Shown piece by piece: positions 1-9,665 of a stretch of DNA of 64,000 nt; within the stretch, counting starts at the first letter, position 1; each line of letters begins with the position of its first letter. The notes under the pieces are model-generated. The model ran no database searches. It had not been told where the DNA came from and saw only the letters and a list, made by a program, of their open reading frames with translations. Position numbers and translations under genes: made by a program. The stretch comes from Bog-473 sp963817735 (GTDB lineage Bacteria > Actinomycetota > Acidimicrobiia > Acidimicrobiales > RAAP-2). The DNA lies in assembly GCA_963817735.1 (NCBI GenBank), contig CAWFPP010000037.1:62001-126000 (forward strand), given 5' to 3'.

Positions 1-383
1 CTTGCCGTAGACCGAGTGGGCATGGGCGGCGCGCGATGACGTCGGGGCGCGCCGCGTGCACGGCGGAGTGGATGGCGAAGGCGGCCGGGTTGACCGGGCG
101 GTTGCCCTCGACGACCTCGCCGGTGTGGCTGACCAGGATCAGGTCGGAGACCCGGACGTGCCGGAAGCTCATGGCGAAGGGGTTCACCCAGAAGTGGTCG
201 GTCAGCTCCGGGTCGCGTGCCGTGATGTGGCCGGCGACGCCCTCGGAGAAGCCGAAGCGGCCGAACAGGCGCAGGGCGCCGGCCAGCCGCTGCTTGCGGT
301 GCAGGCGCTCCTCCTCCACGGTGGCGAACTTCGGCGGCACGGCACCGGAGAGGTCGCTTGGCGTCGGGAAGGGCCTGTCCCAT
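1..383 (-). CDS. Class II aldolase/adducin-family protein, 3' part beyond window
   Basis: Read on the minus strand, the segment carries class II aldolase/adducin hallmarks in order: GHITARDPE, then NPFAMSFRHVRVSDLI, then NPAAFAIHSAVHAARPDV. The family comprises zinc-dependent aldolases and epimerases and a few decarboxylases, so the substrate cannot be named. The next expected motif, AAHAHSVYGK, is present at about 1-30 but in another frame, implying a one-base change near position 35. The most likely start is the ATG at 383; it needs a second frame change before GAVPPKF, and the alternative is GTG at 340. The gene runs off the left edge, so its C-terminus is not seen. It is divergent from the SRPBCC gene at 407. 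Confidence 0.7.
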   Translation of the reverse strand, partial: MGQALPDAKRPLRCRAAEVRHRGGGAPAPQAAAGRRPAPVRPLRLLRGRRRPHHGTRPGADRPLLGEPLRHELPARPGLRPDPGQPHRRGRRGQPPGQPGRLRHPLRRARGAPRRHRAPPMPTRSTA

Positions 384-406
384 GGCTAGAAACTATCGTC
401 TGGCGC

Positions 407-854
407 ATGGCCTACCCCATCGCTGCCACGCGGGACATCGCCGCACCAGCGAGAAGGTCTGGGTGCTGGTGTCCGACCTGCCCCGGATGGGGGAGTGGTC
501 GCCCGAGAACGCCGGTGGGAAGTGGGTGAAGGGAGCCACCGGACCGGCGCTCGGTGCGGTCTTCAAGGGCACGAACAAGAACGGGATCCGGCGTTGGTCG
601 ACGACCGTGACGGTGGTGGCCTGCGAGCCCAGCAACGTCTTCGAGTTCGCGGTGACGTCGGGGCCGTTGGCGGTGGCGACGTGGCGCTACGAGTTCGAGG
701 AGACCGACACGGGCTGCCGGGTGACCGAGTCGTGGATCGATCAGCGCAAGCGGTGGTTCGCCACCGTGGCGCGTCTCATGGGGGACCACAGCGCTGCGCA
801 CGCCGGCAGGAGATGGCGGCGACGTTGGCCAACCTGGCGGCCGCCGTCGAATAG
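407..854 (+). CDS. SRPBCC-family protein (frame-broken)
   Basis: About 148 residues with the START/polyketide-cyclase (SRPBCC) pattern: N-terminal IAATRDIAAP, then EKVWVLVSDLPRMGEWSPE, then a C-terminal helix ending MAATLANLAAAVE. Family members bind small hydrophobic ligands in a helix-grip cavity; no ligand can be inferred here. The ATG at 407 gives MAYPIAATRDI, but SEKVWVLVSDL follows in another frame (change near 440), and the C-terminal helix is in a third frame (change near 805). The conserved parts line up well once joined, so this is either a recent pseudogene or sequence error. It faces away from the aldolase gene with a 23-base gap. Confidence 0.75.
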
Positions 855-911
855 CCACCGGGCGGGCGTGGAACGGGTCGCAACCACCCCGCGCTGTGAC
901 GCGCCAGCGGC

Positions 912-1541
912 TCAGTCTTGCAGGCGCCGCACCACGTGGCCGGCGGCAGCCTCGTCACCGGGCGCGCCGCGCCGGCGCAGGCGCTCCACGACGGCCCGGC
1001 GGTGGGGCTCGTCGACGTTGCCGCCGTACTTGAACTTGGCCGACACCTCCTCGACCGCGATGGAGATCCCGAGGATCCCGAGCAGCCGCGCCGCGTGTGA
1101 CTCGGCCGGATCGGCCACCTCCACGTCCGGTTGGAACGTCGCCAGCTGGCGCCGCAGAATGGCGGCCACGCTCCCGGGCTCGGTCCGCTCGTCGTGCACC
1201 GTGGCCCTCCCGGTCAGCTGGACCGCGCCGTAGTAGGTCGTCGGGATCCCCAGGGCGGGGTCCTCGTCACCGATCACCTTCCACGACGACGGGATGAAGG
1301 CCCAGTCGTCGGCCACGCTGAGCAGCACCTGCGGGTTCTCGTCCAGGGCGGCGAAGACCGGGTTGGCCCGCACGAGATGCAGCCGTACCGTGTCGCCCTC
1401 GAGCACGAACTGCGTGGGAACGACCACCGGCAGCCGGCGCGCCGGGCCGCCCGGCGCCACCAGGTGGCCGAACGGATGGGACTCGACGAAGGGGCGCCAT
1501 TCGTCCTCCCCGTGGGTGGCGTCGGCCGGGGCGATGAACAT
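912..1541 (-). CDS. FMN-binding negative regulator, PaiB family
   Basis: Intact 209-residue protein matching the PaiB/FMN-binding split-barrel family in length and order: an N-terminal strand-helix with WRPFVESHPFGHLV, a central flavin-barrel region (GDTVRLHLVRANPVFAAL), WKVIGDEDPALGIPTTYYGAVQ, and a C-terminal domain with SAKFKYGGNVDEPHRRAVVE. Bacillus PaiB is linked to repression of sporulation and protease genes, while many actinobacterial relatives are only known as FMN-binding proteins. Start ATG at 1541. It is one of the few genes in the first 19 kb with no frame break. It lies downstream of and in the same direction as the acyl-CoA synthetase, 77 bases after that gene's stop. Confidence 0.85.
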   Translation of the reverse strand: MFIAPADATHGEDEWRPFVESHPFGHLVAPGGPARRLPVVVPTQFVLEGDTVRLHLVRANPVFAALDENPQVLLSVADDWAFIPSSWKVIGDEDPALGIPTTYYGAVQLTGRATVHDERTEPGSVAAILRRQLATFQPDVEVADPAESHAARLLGILGISIAVEEVSAKFKYGGNVDEPHRRAVVERLRRRGAPGDEAAAGHVVRRLQD

Positions 1542-1562
1542 GCGCCTCAGTCTGGCTCAGCC

Positions 1563-1622
1563 CACGGCCCTCAGCCGCACAGCCCTGCAGCCGCACGGCC
1601 CTGCAGCCGCACGGCCCTTCAG
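1563..1622. repeat. 16-bp tandem repeat between PaiB and acyl-CoA synthetase genes
   Basis: Three near-identical copies of a unit containing GCAGCCGCACGGCCCT, the first being slightly diverged. The array fills the gap between the acyl-CoA synthetase stop (minus strand) and the start of the PaiB-like gene. No regulatory role is evident. Confidence 0.7.
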
Positions 1623-3243
1623 CCGGCCGGCAACTCCAGCTCGTCCATCGACTCGGCCCGGTGGCGCCTGTAGTCCACCTTCCCGTTGGGCGCCCGCCCG
1701 ATGGTGGCGACCGTCCGCACCCGCCGGGGCGCCTTGTAGGAGGCCAGCCGCTCCTTCACGTGCGCGATCAACTCCGGCTCGGCCGGCCCGACGGCGCCGG
1801 GGTGCAGCTCGACCACGGCCACGATCTGCTCGCCGTAGGTCGGGTGGGGGACCCCCACCACAACGGTGTCCCGGACGGCAGGATGCGTCTTGAGCGCCTC
1901 CTCGACCTCCTCGGGGAAGATCTTCTCGCCGCCCGAATTGATGCACACCGACCCTCGCCCCAGCAGGTGGATGGTCCCGTCGGCGTCGACCTGGGCGTAG
2001 TCGCCCGGGATGGAGTAGCGCACCCCGTCGATCTCCTTGAAGGTGCGCTCGGACTTCTCCGGGTCCTTGTAATAGCCCAGTGGGTTGCGACCGCCCAGCG
2101 CCAGGACACCCACCTCGTCCGACCCGGGCGACACCTGGCGGCCGTCCTCGGTGAGCACCCGGACGTCGGGGCCGAGGGTGAACGAGGCCGTCTTGGCCGC
2201 CGAGCCGCCTCCCGACACCGAGATACCCATGCCGAGCGCCTCCGACGAGCTGAAGGTGTCGGCCAGCAGCATCCCCGAATGGTGCGCCAGCAGGCGCTGC
2301 TTCACCGGCTCGCTCCACATGGCGCCCGACGAGATGATCATCATCAACGAGCTCAGGTCCCATCGGCCCGGATGCTCGTCGAGCACCGCCAACAAGGGCA
2401 GCGAGAAGGGGTCGCCCACGATCACGAGGGCACTGGCTTTCTCGCGCTCGACGACGTCGAGCATCTCGGTCGGGTCGTACTTGCGCGACTCGAGCAGGCG
2501 GACGCCCCGCCCTCGGCCAGCACCGTGTTGGAGGTGAAGGCGCCGGTGCCGTGCATGAGGGGGCAGGCCGGCAGGAGGGTGATGTTGCCCGGGTGGGCTT
2601 CCAGCGACGCCCGCACCGGCCCGAGCCCGCCGTCGATGTCGTAGTGGCGTGTGCCCCCGTCGACCAGCTTGGCGAACAGATCGTCCTGCCGCCACATCAC
2701 TCCCTTGGGCATGCCCGTCGTACCGCCCGTGTAGAGCATGTAGAGGTCGTCGCCGCTGCGGCCCCACGGCGCCGAGACCCGTCCGATGGCGGACTTGGCG
2801 GCGTCCTCGTACGGCGTGGCCCAGTCCGGGCAGGGCCCGGTGCCGTCGTCGACCCAGAGCCAGCCCTTCACGCCGGGCACGCGTTCGAGGATCCCCTCGA
2901 TACGGTCCGAGAAGGCCCCGTGGAAGACGACGGCGATGGCATCCGCGTTGTCCCACAGGTAGCTCAGCTCGTCGTTGCCGTAGCGGTAGTTGGTGTTGAC
3001 CGGCACGAGGCCGACCTTCACCGCGGCGAAGGTGGTCTGCAGGTACTCGGGCGAGTTGTAGAGGTAGATCGCCACCTTGTCCTGCTGCACCGCGTTCAGG
3101 TCGAGGAGGAACTGCGCGATGCCGTCGGCGCCACGGTCGAACTCGCGCCACGTGACGTTGCGAGCCCCCTGCGTGACGGCGATCGAGTCGGGCTGCACAT
3201 CGGCCACCGTCTCCCAGACGTCCCCGTAATTCCAGTTGCTCAT
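1619..3243 (-). CDS. AMP-forming acyl-CoA synthetase (FadD-like, one frame break)
   Basis: About 541 residues of the ANL (adenylate-forming) superfamily. N-terminal MSNWNYGDVWETVADVQPDS starts at ATG 3243. The P-loop-like motif A3 reads YTGGTTGMPKGV, A7 and A8 follow as GDYAQVDADG and LGRGSVCINSGGEKIFPEEV, and the A10 lysine sits in GRAPNGKVDY. The enzyme activates a fatty or carboxylic acid to acyl-AMP and then acyl-CoA. A single frame change near 2505 separates the N-terminal 245 residues (ending LAEGG) from the remainder (beginning VRLLESRKYD). It is divergent, with a 98-base gap, from an acyl-CoA dehydrogenase, which fits a degradation block. The chain-length preference is not readable. 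Confidence 0.88.
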
Positions 3244-3341
3244 GCCATGCTCCATCCCGCCAACGCTGACTGTTCTCGACTGTCGCGGCCCCCCGCCCCG
3301 CCGACATGCGGGATGCGAGGCGATGAGCCTACGCTCCGCGC

Positions 3342-4492
3342 GTGGACCTCGGCCTGCCCGGCGACGACGACCCCCGCCGCCTCACCATCCGGCACTGGCT
3401 CGACGAGCACCCGCACCCCACCGGCCGCCAGCTGGCCGAGGCCGGCTACGTGGCGCCGCACTGGGCGGCGCCGTACGGGCTCGACGCCGATCCGCTGACC
3501 CAGCTCGTGATCGACGAGGAGCTGCGGCGGAAAGGCGTCAGGCGCCCGATCAACCCCATCGGCATCGGATGGGCGGGGCCAACCCTCATGTACGCCGGCA
3601 CCGAGGAGCAGAAGGAACGCTGGCTCTGGCCCCTGCTCAGCGGGGAGGACTTCTGGTGCCAGCTGTTCTCCGAGCCCGGCGCCGGCTCGGACCTGGCGGC
3701 GCTGAGCACCCGGGCCGAGCGTGACGGCGACCACTGGGTCGTCAACGGGCAGAAGGTGTGGACCAGCTACGCCCACATCGCCAAGTGGGGGATCCTGCTG
3801 GCCCGTACCGACCCCACCGCCACCAAGCACATGGGGATCAGCTACTTCGTCTGCCCCATGGATGCGCCGGGGATCGACATCCGCCCGCTCATCGACATGA
3901 CGGGGGAGCACGCCTTCAACGAGGTGTTCCTGACGGACGTGCGGATCCCGGCCGACCATCTCGTCGGGCCCGAGCACGCTGGATGGGAGCTGGCCAAGGT
4001 CACCCTGGGCAACGAGCGTGTCTCGCTGTCGGGCGAGGGGGCGCTGTGGGGGATGGGCCCGACGGCGGAGGATCTCGTGTCGCTGGTGCGGGAGGCCGGC
4101 GGTGCGCCCGACCCATCCACACGATCCCGGTTGGTGGACGTGTGGGTCGAGGCCCAGATCTTGCGGGTGCTGCGCCTGCGGATGGTCTCGGCCGTCCTGG
4201 CGGGGCGGGCGCCGGGGGCGGAGGCTTCGGTCCGCAAGGCCATCGCCGACGCCCACGGTCAGCACATCATGGACCTGGCCCGGGACCTGGCGGGGCCGTT
4301 CGGGATGCTGGCCGGGACGGGTCCGGTGGGCGGCTGGGCCGACCCATCCAGGGCATCCGGGCCGGCCGTCCCGGACCCACCTGGTCCCGTGGCTTTCTGT
4401 TCTCCCCCGCGCTGACCATCGGCGGTGGCACGGCCGAGGTGCAGCGCAACATCGTGGCCGAGAAGGTTCTCGGTCTGCCGCGAGATCCCTGA
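3342..4492 (+). CDS. Acyl-CoA dehydrogenase family protein (frame break near C-terminus)
   Basis: About 383 residues starting at GTG 3342 (VDLGLPGDDDP). Acyl-CoA dehydrogenase signatures are clear: the FAD/substrate segment QLFSEPGAGSDLAALSTRAE, the mid-domain VVNGQKVWTSYAHIAKWGIL, and the C-terminal FLFSPALTIGGGTAEVQRNI, typical of flavin-dependent oxidation of an acyl-CoA to the enoyl-CoA. The reading frame changes between about 4340 and 4385, so the last 35 residues (WSRGFLFSPALT to GLPRDP) lie in another frame. The gene is divergent from the acyl-CoA synthetase and followed by a small terminator-like hairpin. The substrate is unknown. Confidence 0.87.
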
Positions 4493-4499
4493 CCTTCGA

Positions 4500-4518
4500 C
4501 CGTACCCACACGGTACGG
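4500..4518. terminator. Short hairpin after acyl-CoA dehydrogenase
   Basis: A perfect 7-bp stem CCGTACC / GGTACGG with a 5-base loop (4507-4511) begins 7 bases after the dehydrogenase stop codon. There is no T-tract, so intrinsic termination is plausible rather than certain. Confidence 0.45.
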
Positions 4519-4616
4519 GGGTGCCTCGGCCCGCGCCGCGCGACCGCCTCGAGAGAGCGCCGCACGGTTGCAATGGCCGTGCATCCCGTACCGGCTGTCT
4601 GGTGGGTCGGTGGCTT

Positions 4617-4676
4617 TGGCTGGTCTGGCAGTCTGGCTGGTCTGGATGGTTTGGCTGGTCCGGCTGGTCCGGTGGG
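4617..4676. repeat. Degenerate CTGG-rich tandem repeat
   Basis: Roughly six degenerate copies of a 9-11 base unit resembling GGCTGGTCTGG lie upstream of the G1 peptidase start. No gene was recognised in the 220 bases between 4493 and 4712 apart from this repeat and the hairpin at 4500. Confidence 0.6.
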
Positions 4677-4712
4677 AAGCGGCTCGGGTGAGCCCATGAT
4701 CGGGAGGTTACG

Positions 4713-5673
4713 ATGCGGAAGGTGTTTCTGTCCGGTGCACTGGCGCTGATCGGCCTGGCGGCCCCGGCCGCCTCGGTCCTGACCCCCGCCGCCGCCTCGC
4801 CGGCCGCAGCGCCGTCGGCCGCAGCCGCCTGGCCGGCCCCCGGCGGCCTCCGCGGCCCCCGCCGGGCCTGCGGTGCCGGGGCTCTATCACGTGCCGATCA
4901 TCGGCAAGGTCACGTTGCCGGGTGCTCTGGGCTCCCTCCTGGGCGGCCGGGGCAGCAACGGCCTGCGGCGGGCCACGGCGGTGCAGTCGTCCAACTGGGC
5001 GGGCTACGCCGACACCAACGACACCTTCAGTTCGGTGACCTCGTCGTGGACCGAGCCGACGGTCAACTGTGCCGACAGCAACAGCTTGCTGAACGGCATC
5101 CTCAGCCTGAGCGGCCTGCTCGGTGGTCCCGGCGCCGCCTCGGCCTTCTGGGTCGGGCTCGACGGCTACAACTCGTCGAGCGTGGAGCAGCTCGGCACGG
5201 ACTCGGACTGCGACTCCGGCACGCCGTCGTACTACGCCTGGTACGAGATGTACCCCAACCCGTCCGTGACGCTGCCGAGCCAGTATCCCGTGCAGCCGGG
5301 CAACCAGATGACGGCATTGGTGGCATCGAACTCGGCCGGAACGTCGTTCACGCTCGAAATCAAGGACGTCACGGCCGGGTGGACGTTCTCCACCACGCAG
5401 ACGGGCAGCGGCTTCGCCCGCTCGTCGGCCGAGGTCATCGCCGAAGCGCCGTCGTCGTGCAGCATCCTGTTCTGCAGCGAGGTGCCCCTGGCCGACTTCG
5501 GCCAGGTCAACTACTCGGGCTCGGCGGTGATCAACTCAGCCGGGACGAAGGGGTCGTTGGCGTCCTTCAACGCCAACGAGATCACCATGGCGGACAACGG
5601 GTCGACGCTGGCCACGCCGAGCAGCCTGAGCTCGGGCGGGTCGTCGTTCGGGGTGACTTGGAACAACTCATAA
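4713..5673 (+). CDS. Secreted G1-family (eqolisin/A4) glutamic endopeptidase
   Basis: About 320 residues. ATG 4713 opens a signal peptide (MRKVFLSGALALIGLAAPAA) followed by an Ala/Pro-rich pro-region. The mature G1 domain begins around SSNWAGYADTND and continues with FWVGLDGYNSSSVEQLGTD, YYAWYEMYPNPSV and SSAEVIAEAP. In characterised G1 peptidases the catalytic pair is a Gln and a Glu; the Gln of SVEQLGTD and a Glu in SSAEVIAEAP sit where these residues are expected. Cysteine pairs suggest disulfides, fitting an exported enzyme that works at low pH. A frame change in the Ala/Pro-rich stretch (about 4820-4873) separates signal and catalytic domain. A second member is at 52333. Confidence 0.85.
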
Positions 5674-5782
5674 CTCGGAGCTCGGCAGCTCGGAATCGCG
5701 GAGGCCGGGACCCTCGAGGTCGGGCCGGGGCGGCAGTCTTGCCGCCCGGCTCCGGCCACCCCGTGGCCGTAGGCCTGGGCGA

Positions 5783-6258
5783 CTACAGCTCGAGCGGCCC
5801 GGCGTTGGCGAAGCCCTGCCGGATGCCCTGGCCGGCCCGGGCGGTGAGCTCCTCGGGCTCGTAGAGCATGAGGTAGGCGTTGCGGGCGTGGTCCCGTGAG
5901 CGGTTCTGGAAGACCATGGCCAGCCGGCCGGGTCGTCGGACTCGTCCTCGTGGACGAAGACCTCGAGGATCGGCGTGTTCGTCATGAGCTGGGCCGTCAT
6001 GATCCCGGTCGAGGCCTCGTGGGCGCAGACCTTGTCCACCTGCTCCCGGCCGGGCATGCCCAGGGCCACCACGATCCGGCAGCCGTCCTCCTCGATCAGC
6101 TTCTTGGCCGCCACGGCCAGGTCCTTGAAGCCGGGGACGGTGCGGCGGAGGGTGGTGAAGCGGGTGCCGTATCCGGGGCATTGGGCCAGCTCGTCGAGGG
6201 CCTCGCCGCCCATGTCGTAGCGGGCGAACATGGTGTCGACGACGCCGATGAGGTCCAT
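5783..6258 (-). CDS. ribC: Riboflavin synthase, archaeal/lumazine-synthase-like type
   Basis: About 158 residues from ATG 6258 (MDLIGVVDTMFARYDMG). Motifs of the archaeal-type riboflavin synthase are plain: TVPGFKDLAVAAKKLIEE, RIVVALGMPGREQVDKVCAH, EASTGIMTAQLMTN and VFVHEDE. The enzyme dismutates two 6,7-dimethyl-8-ribityllumazines to riboflavin, but its fold is lumazine-synthase-like, unlike the usual bacterial RibE. The C-terminus (ending RQGFANAGPLEL) is in a different frame after a change near 5925. Most actinobacteria use the trimeric RibE type, so this is less common. It is divergent from bioA. No FMN riboswitch was recognised in the 72-base gap. Confidence 0.85.
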
Positions 6259-6330
6259 GAGCCATTTTCGCGCAGAGAGTCGCCTGGTCCGGCCGGCGCC
6301 CTCTGGTCCACAATTGCCCGGTGAGCCCCC

Positions 6331-7712
6331 GTGAATCCTCCAGATCCACGTCCCGGTGCAGCCCGCAATCCGGGATCCGGGCCAGCCCGGACCTGGGTCG
6401 AGCGCGACGCCGCCGTGGTCTGGCACGGCTTCACCCAGATGGCGGCCTACGCCGACAACGCCCCGCTGGTCATCGAGCGGGCCGAGGGCCGGGAGCTGAT
6501 CGACGCCGACGGCCGCCGCTACCTCGATGCGATCTCGTCCCTCTGGGTCAACACGCTCGGCCACCGCGTCCCCGAGCTCGATGCCGCCCTCGTGGCCCAG
6601 GCCGGCAAGGTGGCCCACTCCACCATGCTGGGCAACGGCAACACGGTCGTGGTCGAGCTGGCCGAGGCCCTGGCCCCCGTGGTGCCGGTCGACGACCCCC
6701 ACTTCCTCTTCGCCGCCGATGGGGCGGTGGCGGTCGAGCAGGCGCTCAAGATCGCGTTCCAGTACTGGGTCAACCGGGGCGTCGACCGGCCGCACGCGGT
6801 TCCTCGCGCTCGGCGATGCGTACCACGGCGACACCATCGGCTCGCTCTCCCTCGGCGACGGCGGCGTGTTCAGCGCCGTGTTCGAGCCGCTGTGCTTCCC
6901 GGTCGTGCGCACGCCGGGCTACGCCGACCCGGGATGGGCCGACAAGGCGTGCGCCGCCATCGAGGCGCACGGCGGCGAGCTGGCGGCCGTGGTGATCGAG
7001 CCGCTCGGTGCAGGGGGCGTCGGGCATGTTGTGCGCCTCCGCGTCCGATGTGCGGCGGGTCGGCGAGGCGTGCCGCCAGGCGGGCACGCTGCTCATCTGC
7101 GACGAGGTGGCGACCGGATTCGGGCGCACCGGGACGCTGTTCGCCTCCGAGCAGTGCGGCGTGCGGCCCGACCTGCTGTGCCTCGGCAAGGGGATCACCG
7201 GCGGGTACCTGGCCATGTCGGCCACGGTGGCGTCGGGCGAGGTGTTCGGCGCGTTCCTCGGCGCCGATCTCGGGCCCGAGACCTTCTACCACGGGCATTC
7301 CTACGGGGGGAATGCGTTGGCGGCGGCGGTGGCGCTCGAGCATCTGCGGCTGATCGAGGCGTGGGACGTGCTGGCCAACGTGCGGGCGCGTGCCGACCAG
7401 CTGTCGTCCTTGCTCGGAGAACGGGTCGCCGGTCGGGCCGAGGTGCGCGAGGTCCGCCAGCGCGGCCTCATGGTCGGCGTCGAGCTGGACCCGCCCGCGC
7501 CGGGGCTGCGCTGGGGCCGGCGGGTGTGTGCCGGCGCCGTCGCCCGGGGCGTGCTGCTGCGTCCGCTCGGCGACGTCGTGGTGCTGATGCCGCCGCTGAC
7601 GACCACGGCGGAGGAGATCGTGCGGATCGTCGACGCTCTGCGATGGGGGGCTCGACGACCTGGCCAGATCCGCATCCGCATCCGCATCCGCATCCGACAT
7701 GACCGACGCTGA
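6331..7712 (+). CDS. bioA: Adenosylmethionine-8-amino-7-oxononanoate aminotransferase
   Basis: About 460 residues, class III PLP aminotransferase. The BioA-type N-terminus is WHGFTQMAAYADNAPLVIERAEG, then YLDAISSLWVNTLGHR, LALGDAYHGDTIGSLSLG, QGASGMLCAS, LICDEVATGFGRTG and LCLGKGITGGYLAMS, where the lysine is the PLP ligand. It converts KAPA to DAPA with SAM as amino donor. GTG at 6331 is the apparent start. Two frame changes, near 6790 (after VNRGVDRP) and near 7010 (before QGASGML), split the gene into three frames. The last residues are an Arg-Ile repeat encoded by a hexanucleotide microsatellite that overlaps the bioF start. It is first in a bioA-bioF-bioD operon. Confidence 0.9.
7670..7697. 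repeat. (ATCCGC)n microsatellite at bioA/bioF junction
   Basis: Four or more perfect ATCCGC units directly precede the bioF ATG at 7699. Being a multiple of three, changes in copy number would lengthen or shorten the BioA tail (RIRIRIRIR) without shifting its frame. Confidence 0.8.
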
Positions 7713-8954
7713 CCCGACGCCGACACGCCTGGGACGCCCGCATCCGGGCCTCCCTGGAGCGGGTCGTCGACGAGGGCCGCTGGCGCGCCCCCCGGGAGTT
7801 CGACGCCCTCGGCCCGGCGGGCGTGCTCGAGGGCGGCGGGCCGGAGCCGGTGGTCTCGTTCGCGTCCAACGACTATCTCGGATTGAGCGCCCACCCGGCC
7901 GTGGTGGCGGCCGCCGCGCGCTCGACCGCTGGGGCGCCGGCTCCGGCGCCTCCCGCCTGGTCACCGGGAGCCGCCCCGTCCACAGCGAGCTCGAGCGGGA
8001 GCTGGCCGAGTGGAAGGGGACCGAGGCCGCCGTCTGCTTCCCGACCGGCTTCGCCGCCAACCTCGGCGTGCTGTGCGCGCTCGGCGGCCCGGGCGTGCGC
8101 GTGCTCTCGGACGAGCTGAACCACGCCAGCATCATCGACGGCTGCCGGCTCTCCCGCTCGGCCCTCGCCGTCTACCGCCACCGGGACATGGGCCACCTGG
8201 CGAGCTGCTGGCCGAGACCGGCCCGCACCGACACCGGCACCGCACCCCGATCCACCGACGATCGTCGTCACCGACTCGGTCTTCTCCATGGATGGGGACG
8301 TCGCCCCCCTCGACGACCTCGTCACGCTCTGCCGGCGCCACGACGCCCTGCTCGTCCTCGATGAGGCCCACGCCGTCCTCGGCCCCCACCTCCCGGACGC
8401 CTCCGTGCGGGACAAGGGCGGAGGCGGCGGGAGCGGAGGACGGGGCCGGGCCGGCCTGCAGGGGGGAACGGTCGTGCGGGTCGGCACGCTGTCGAAGACA
8501 CTGGGCTCGCTCGGCGGTTTCGTGGCGGCATCCCGCGACATCGTCGACCTCATCGTCAACCGGGCCCGCTCGTACATCTTCTCGACCGCGCCGACGCCGG
8601 CCGACGCCGCGGCCGCGCTGGCCGCGCTCCGTATCCTGCGCTCCGCCGAAGGCGCCGCCCTGACGGGCCGCCTCGCCGCGCTGATCGACCGGGTGGCGGA
8701 GGCCGGATTCGCACCGCCCGGACATCCGAGCCCGATCATCCCCGTCGTCCTCGGCAGCGAGCAGGCGGCGCTCAACGCCTCGGCGGCGCTGCTCCAGGAC
8801 GGGCTGTGGGTCCCGGCCATCCGCCCGCCCACGGTGCCGGTCGGCACCAGCCGCCTGCGGGTCACGCTGTCGGCTGCGCACAGCGACGAGGATGTCAGCC
8901 GGTTGCTCCACGCGCTGGCCCTCCTCCCGCACGCCGACGCCCGCAGCGCGCTGA
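7699..8954 (+). CDS. bioF: 8-amino-7-oxononanoate synthase (KAPA synthase, frame-broken)
   Basis: About 415 residues of the alpha-oxoamine synthase family: RIRASLERVVDEGRWR, SFASNDYLGLSAHPAV, SGASRLVTGSRPVHSELE, VVTDSVFSMDGDVAPL, LLVLDEAHAVLG, and VGTLSKTLGSLGGFVA with the PLP-binding lysine. It condenses a pimeloyl thioester with alanine. ATG 7699 overlaps the bioA end by 14 bases. The frame changes at least three times (near 7720, 7915 and 8200-8270). The C-terminal frame reads through without a stop into BioD; an off-frame TGA at 8952-8954 suggests the ancestral end, so a BioF-BioD fusion is possible but not secure. Confidence 0.88.
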
Positions 8955-8959
8955 CCGGC

Positions 8960-9585
8960 GTGCGCCCGCGCCGAGTGGTCGCCGTGGTCGGCACCGGGAC
9001 CGATGTCGGCAAGACGTGGGTCGCCGCGCGTCTCCTGACCGACCTCCGCGCGGCGGGCCTGCGCGTGGCCGCCCGCAAGCCGGCGCAGTCCTTCGAGCCC
9101 GACGACGACCCCGCCGGCCTCGATGCGGCCGTGCTCGGCGCGGCCACCGGCGAGCCGCCCGAGGAGGTCTGCCCGCCGCACCGCTGGTACGAGGTCGCGA
9201 TGGCGCCCCCCATGGCGGCCGAGGGCTGGGCCGCCCGCCCTTCACCATCGACGACCTCATGGCGGAGCTGCGCTGGCCCGACGGATGCGGTCGACGTCGG
9301 GACTGGTCGAGACGGCGGGCGGCGTCCGCTCGCCGCTGGCGGCGGACGGTGACTGCCTCGCCCTGTGCGAGGCCCTGGCCCCCGACGTCGTGGTGCTGGT
9401 CGCCGACGCGGGGCTGGGCACGATCAACGCGGTGCGGCTCACCCTCGATGCCCTCGGACCACTGGCGCCTGGCCGTCGTGGTGCTGAACCGATTCGACCC
9501 CGAATCCGATCTGCACCGCCGCAATCTCGACTGGCTGAGCGGGCGAGAGGACGACGGCTCGTCACCATTGCCGGAGCGCCGCTGA
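8960..9585 (+). CDS. bioD: ATP-dependent dethiobiotin synthetase (frame-broken)
   Basis: About 209 residues with the BioD P-loop GTGTDVGKTWVAARLL, the substrate lysine region RKPAQSFEPDD, then RPPFTIDDLMAEL, LVETAGGVRSPLA, VVLVADAGLGTINAVRLTL and LAVVVLNRFDPES. It carboxylates DAPA to dethiobiotin using CO2 and ATP. The putative start GTG 8960 is in the same frame as the end of BioF. Frame changes near 9230, 9285 and 9460 break the gene into four pieces; stop TGA at 9583-9585. With bioA and bioF upstream and bioB/bsaP 3.4 kb further on, the window holds the KAPA-to-biotin part of the pathway. Confidence 0.88.
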
Positions 9586-9665
9586 ACTGGTGGATTCGTT
9601 CGCGGCTGAGTTCCGAATCGTCCCGACGTCCCGACTCGCCCGACCGCTTACGCTCAAGCGACTCA

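Noticed and set aside
3240..4697. 485-residue open frame on the minus strand opposite the acyl-CoA dehydrogenase
   Set aside because: High-GC antisense frame; low-complexity, no domain, and the plus strand encodes a clear acyl-CoA dehydrogenase.
6258..6331. FMN or biotin-linked riboswitch between ribC and bioA
   Set aside because: The 72-base gap is too short for an FMN riboswitch and shows no matching conserved core.
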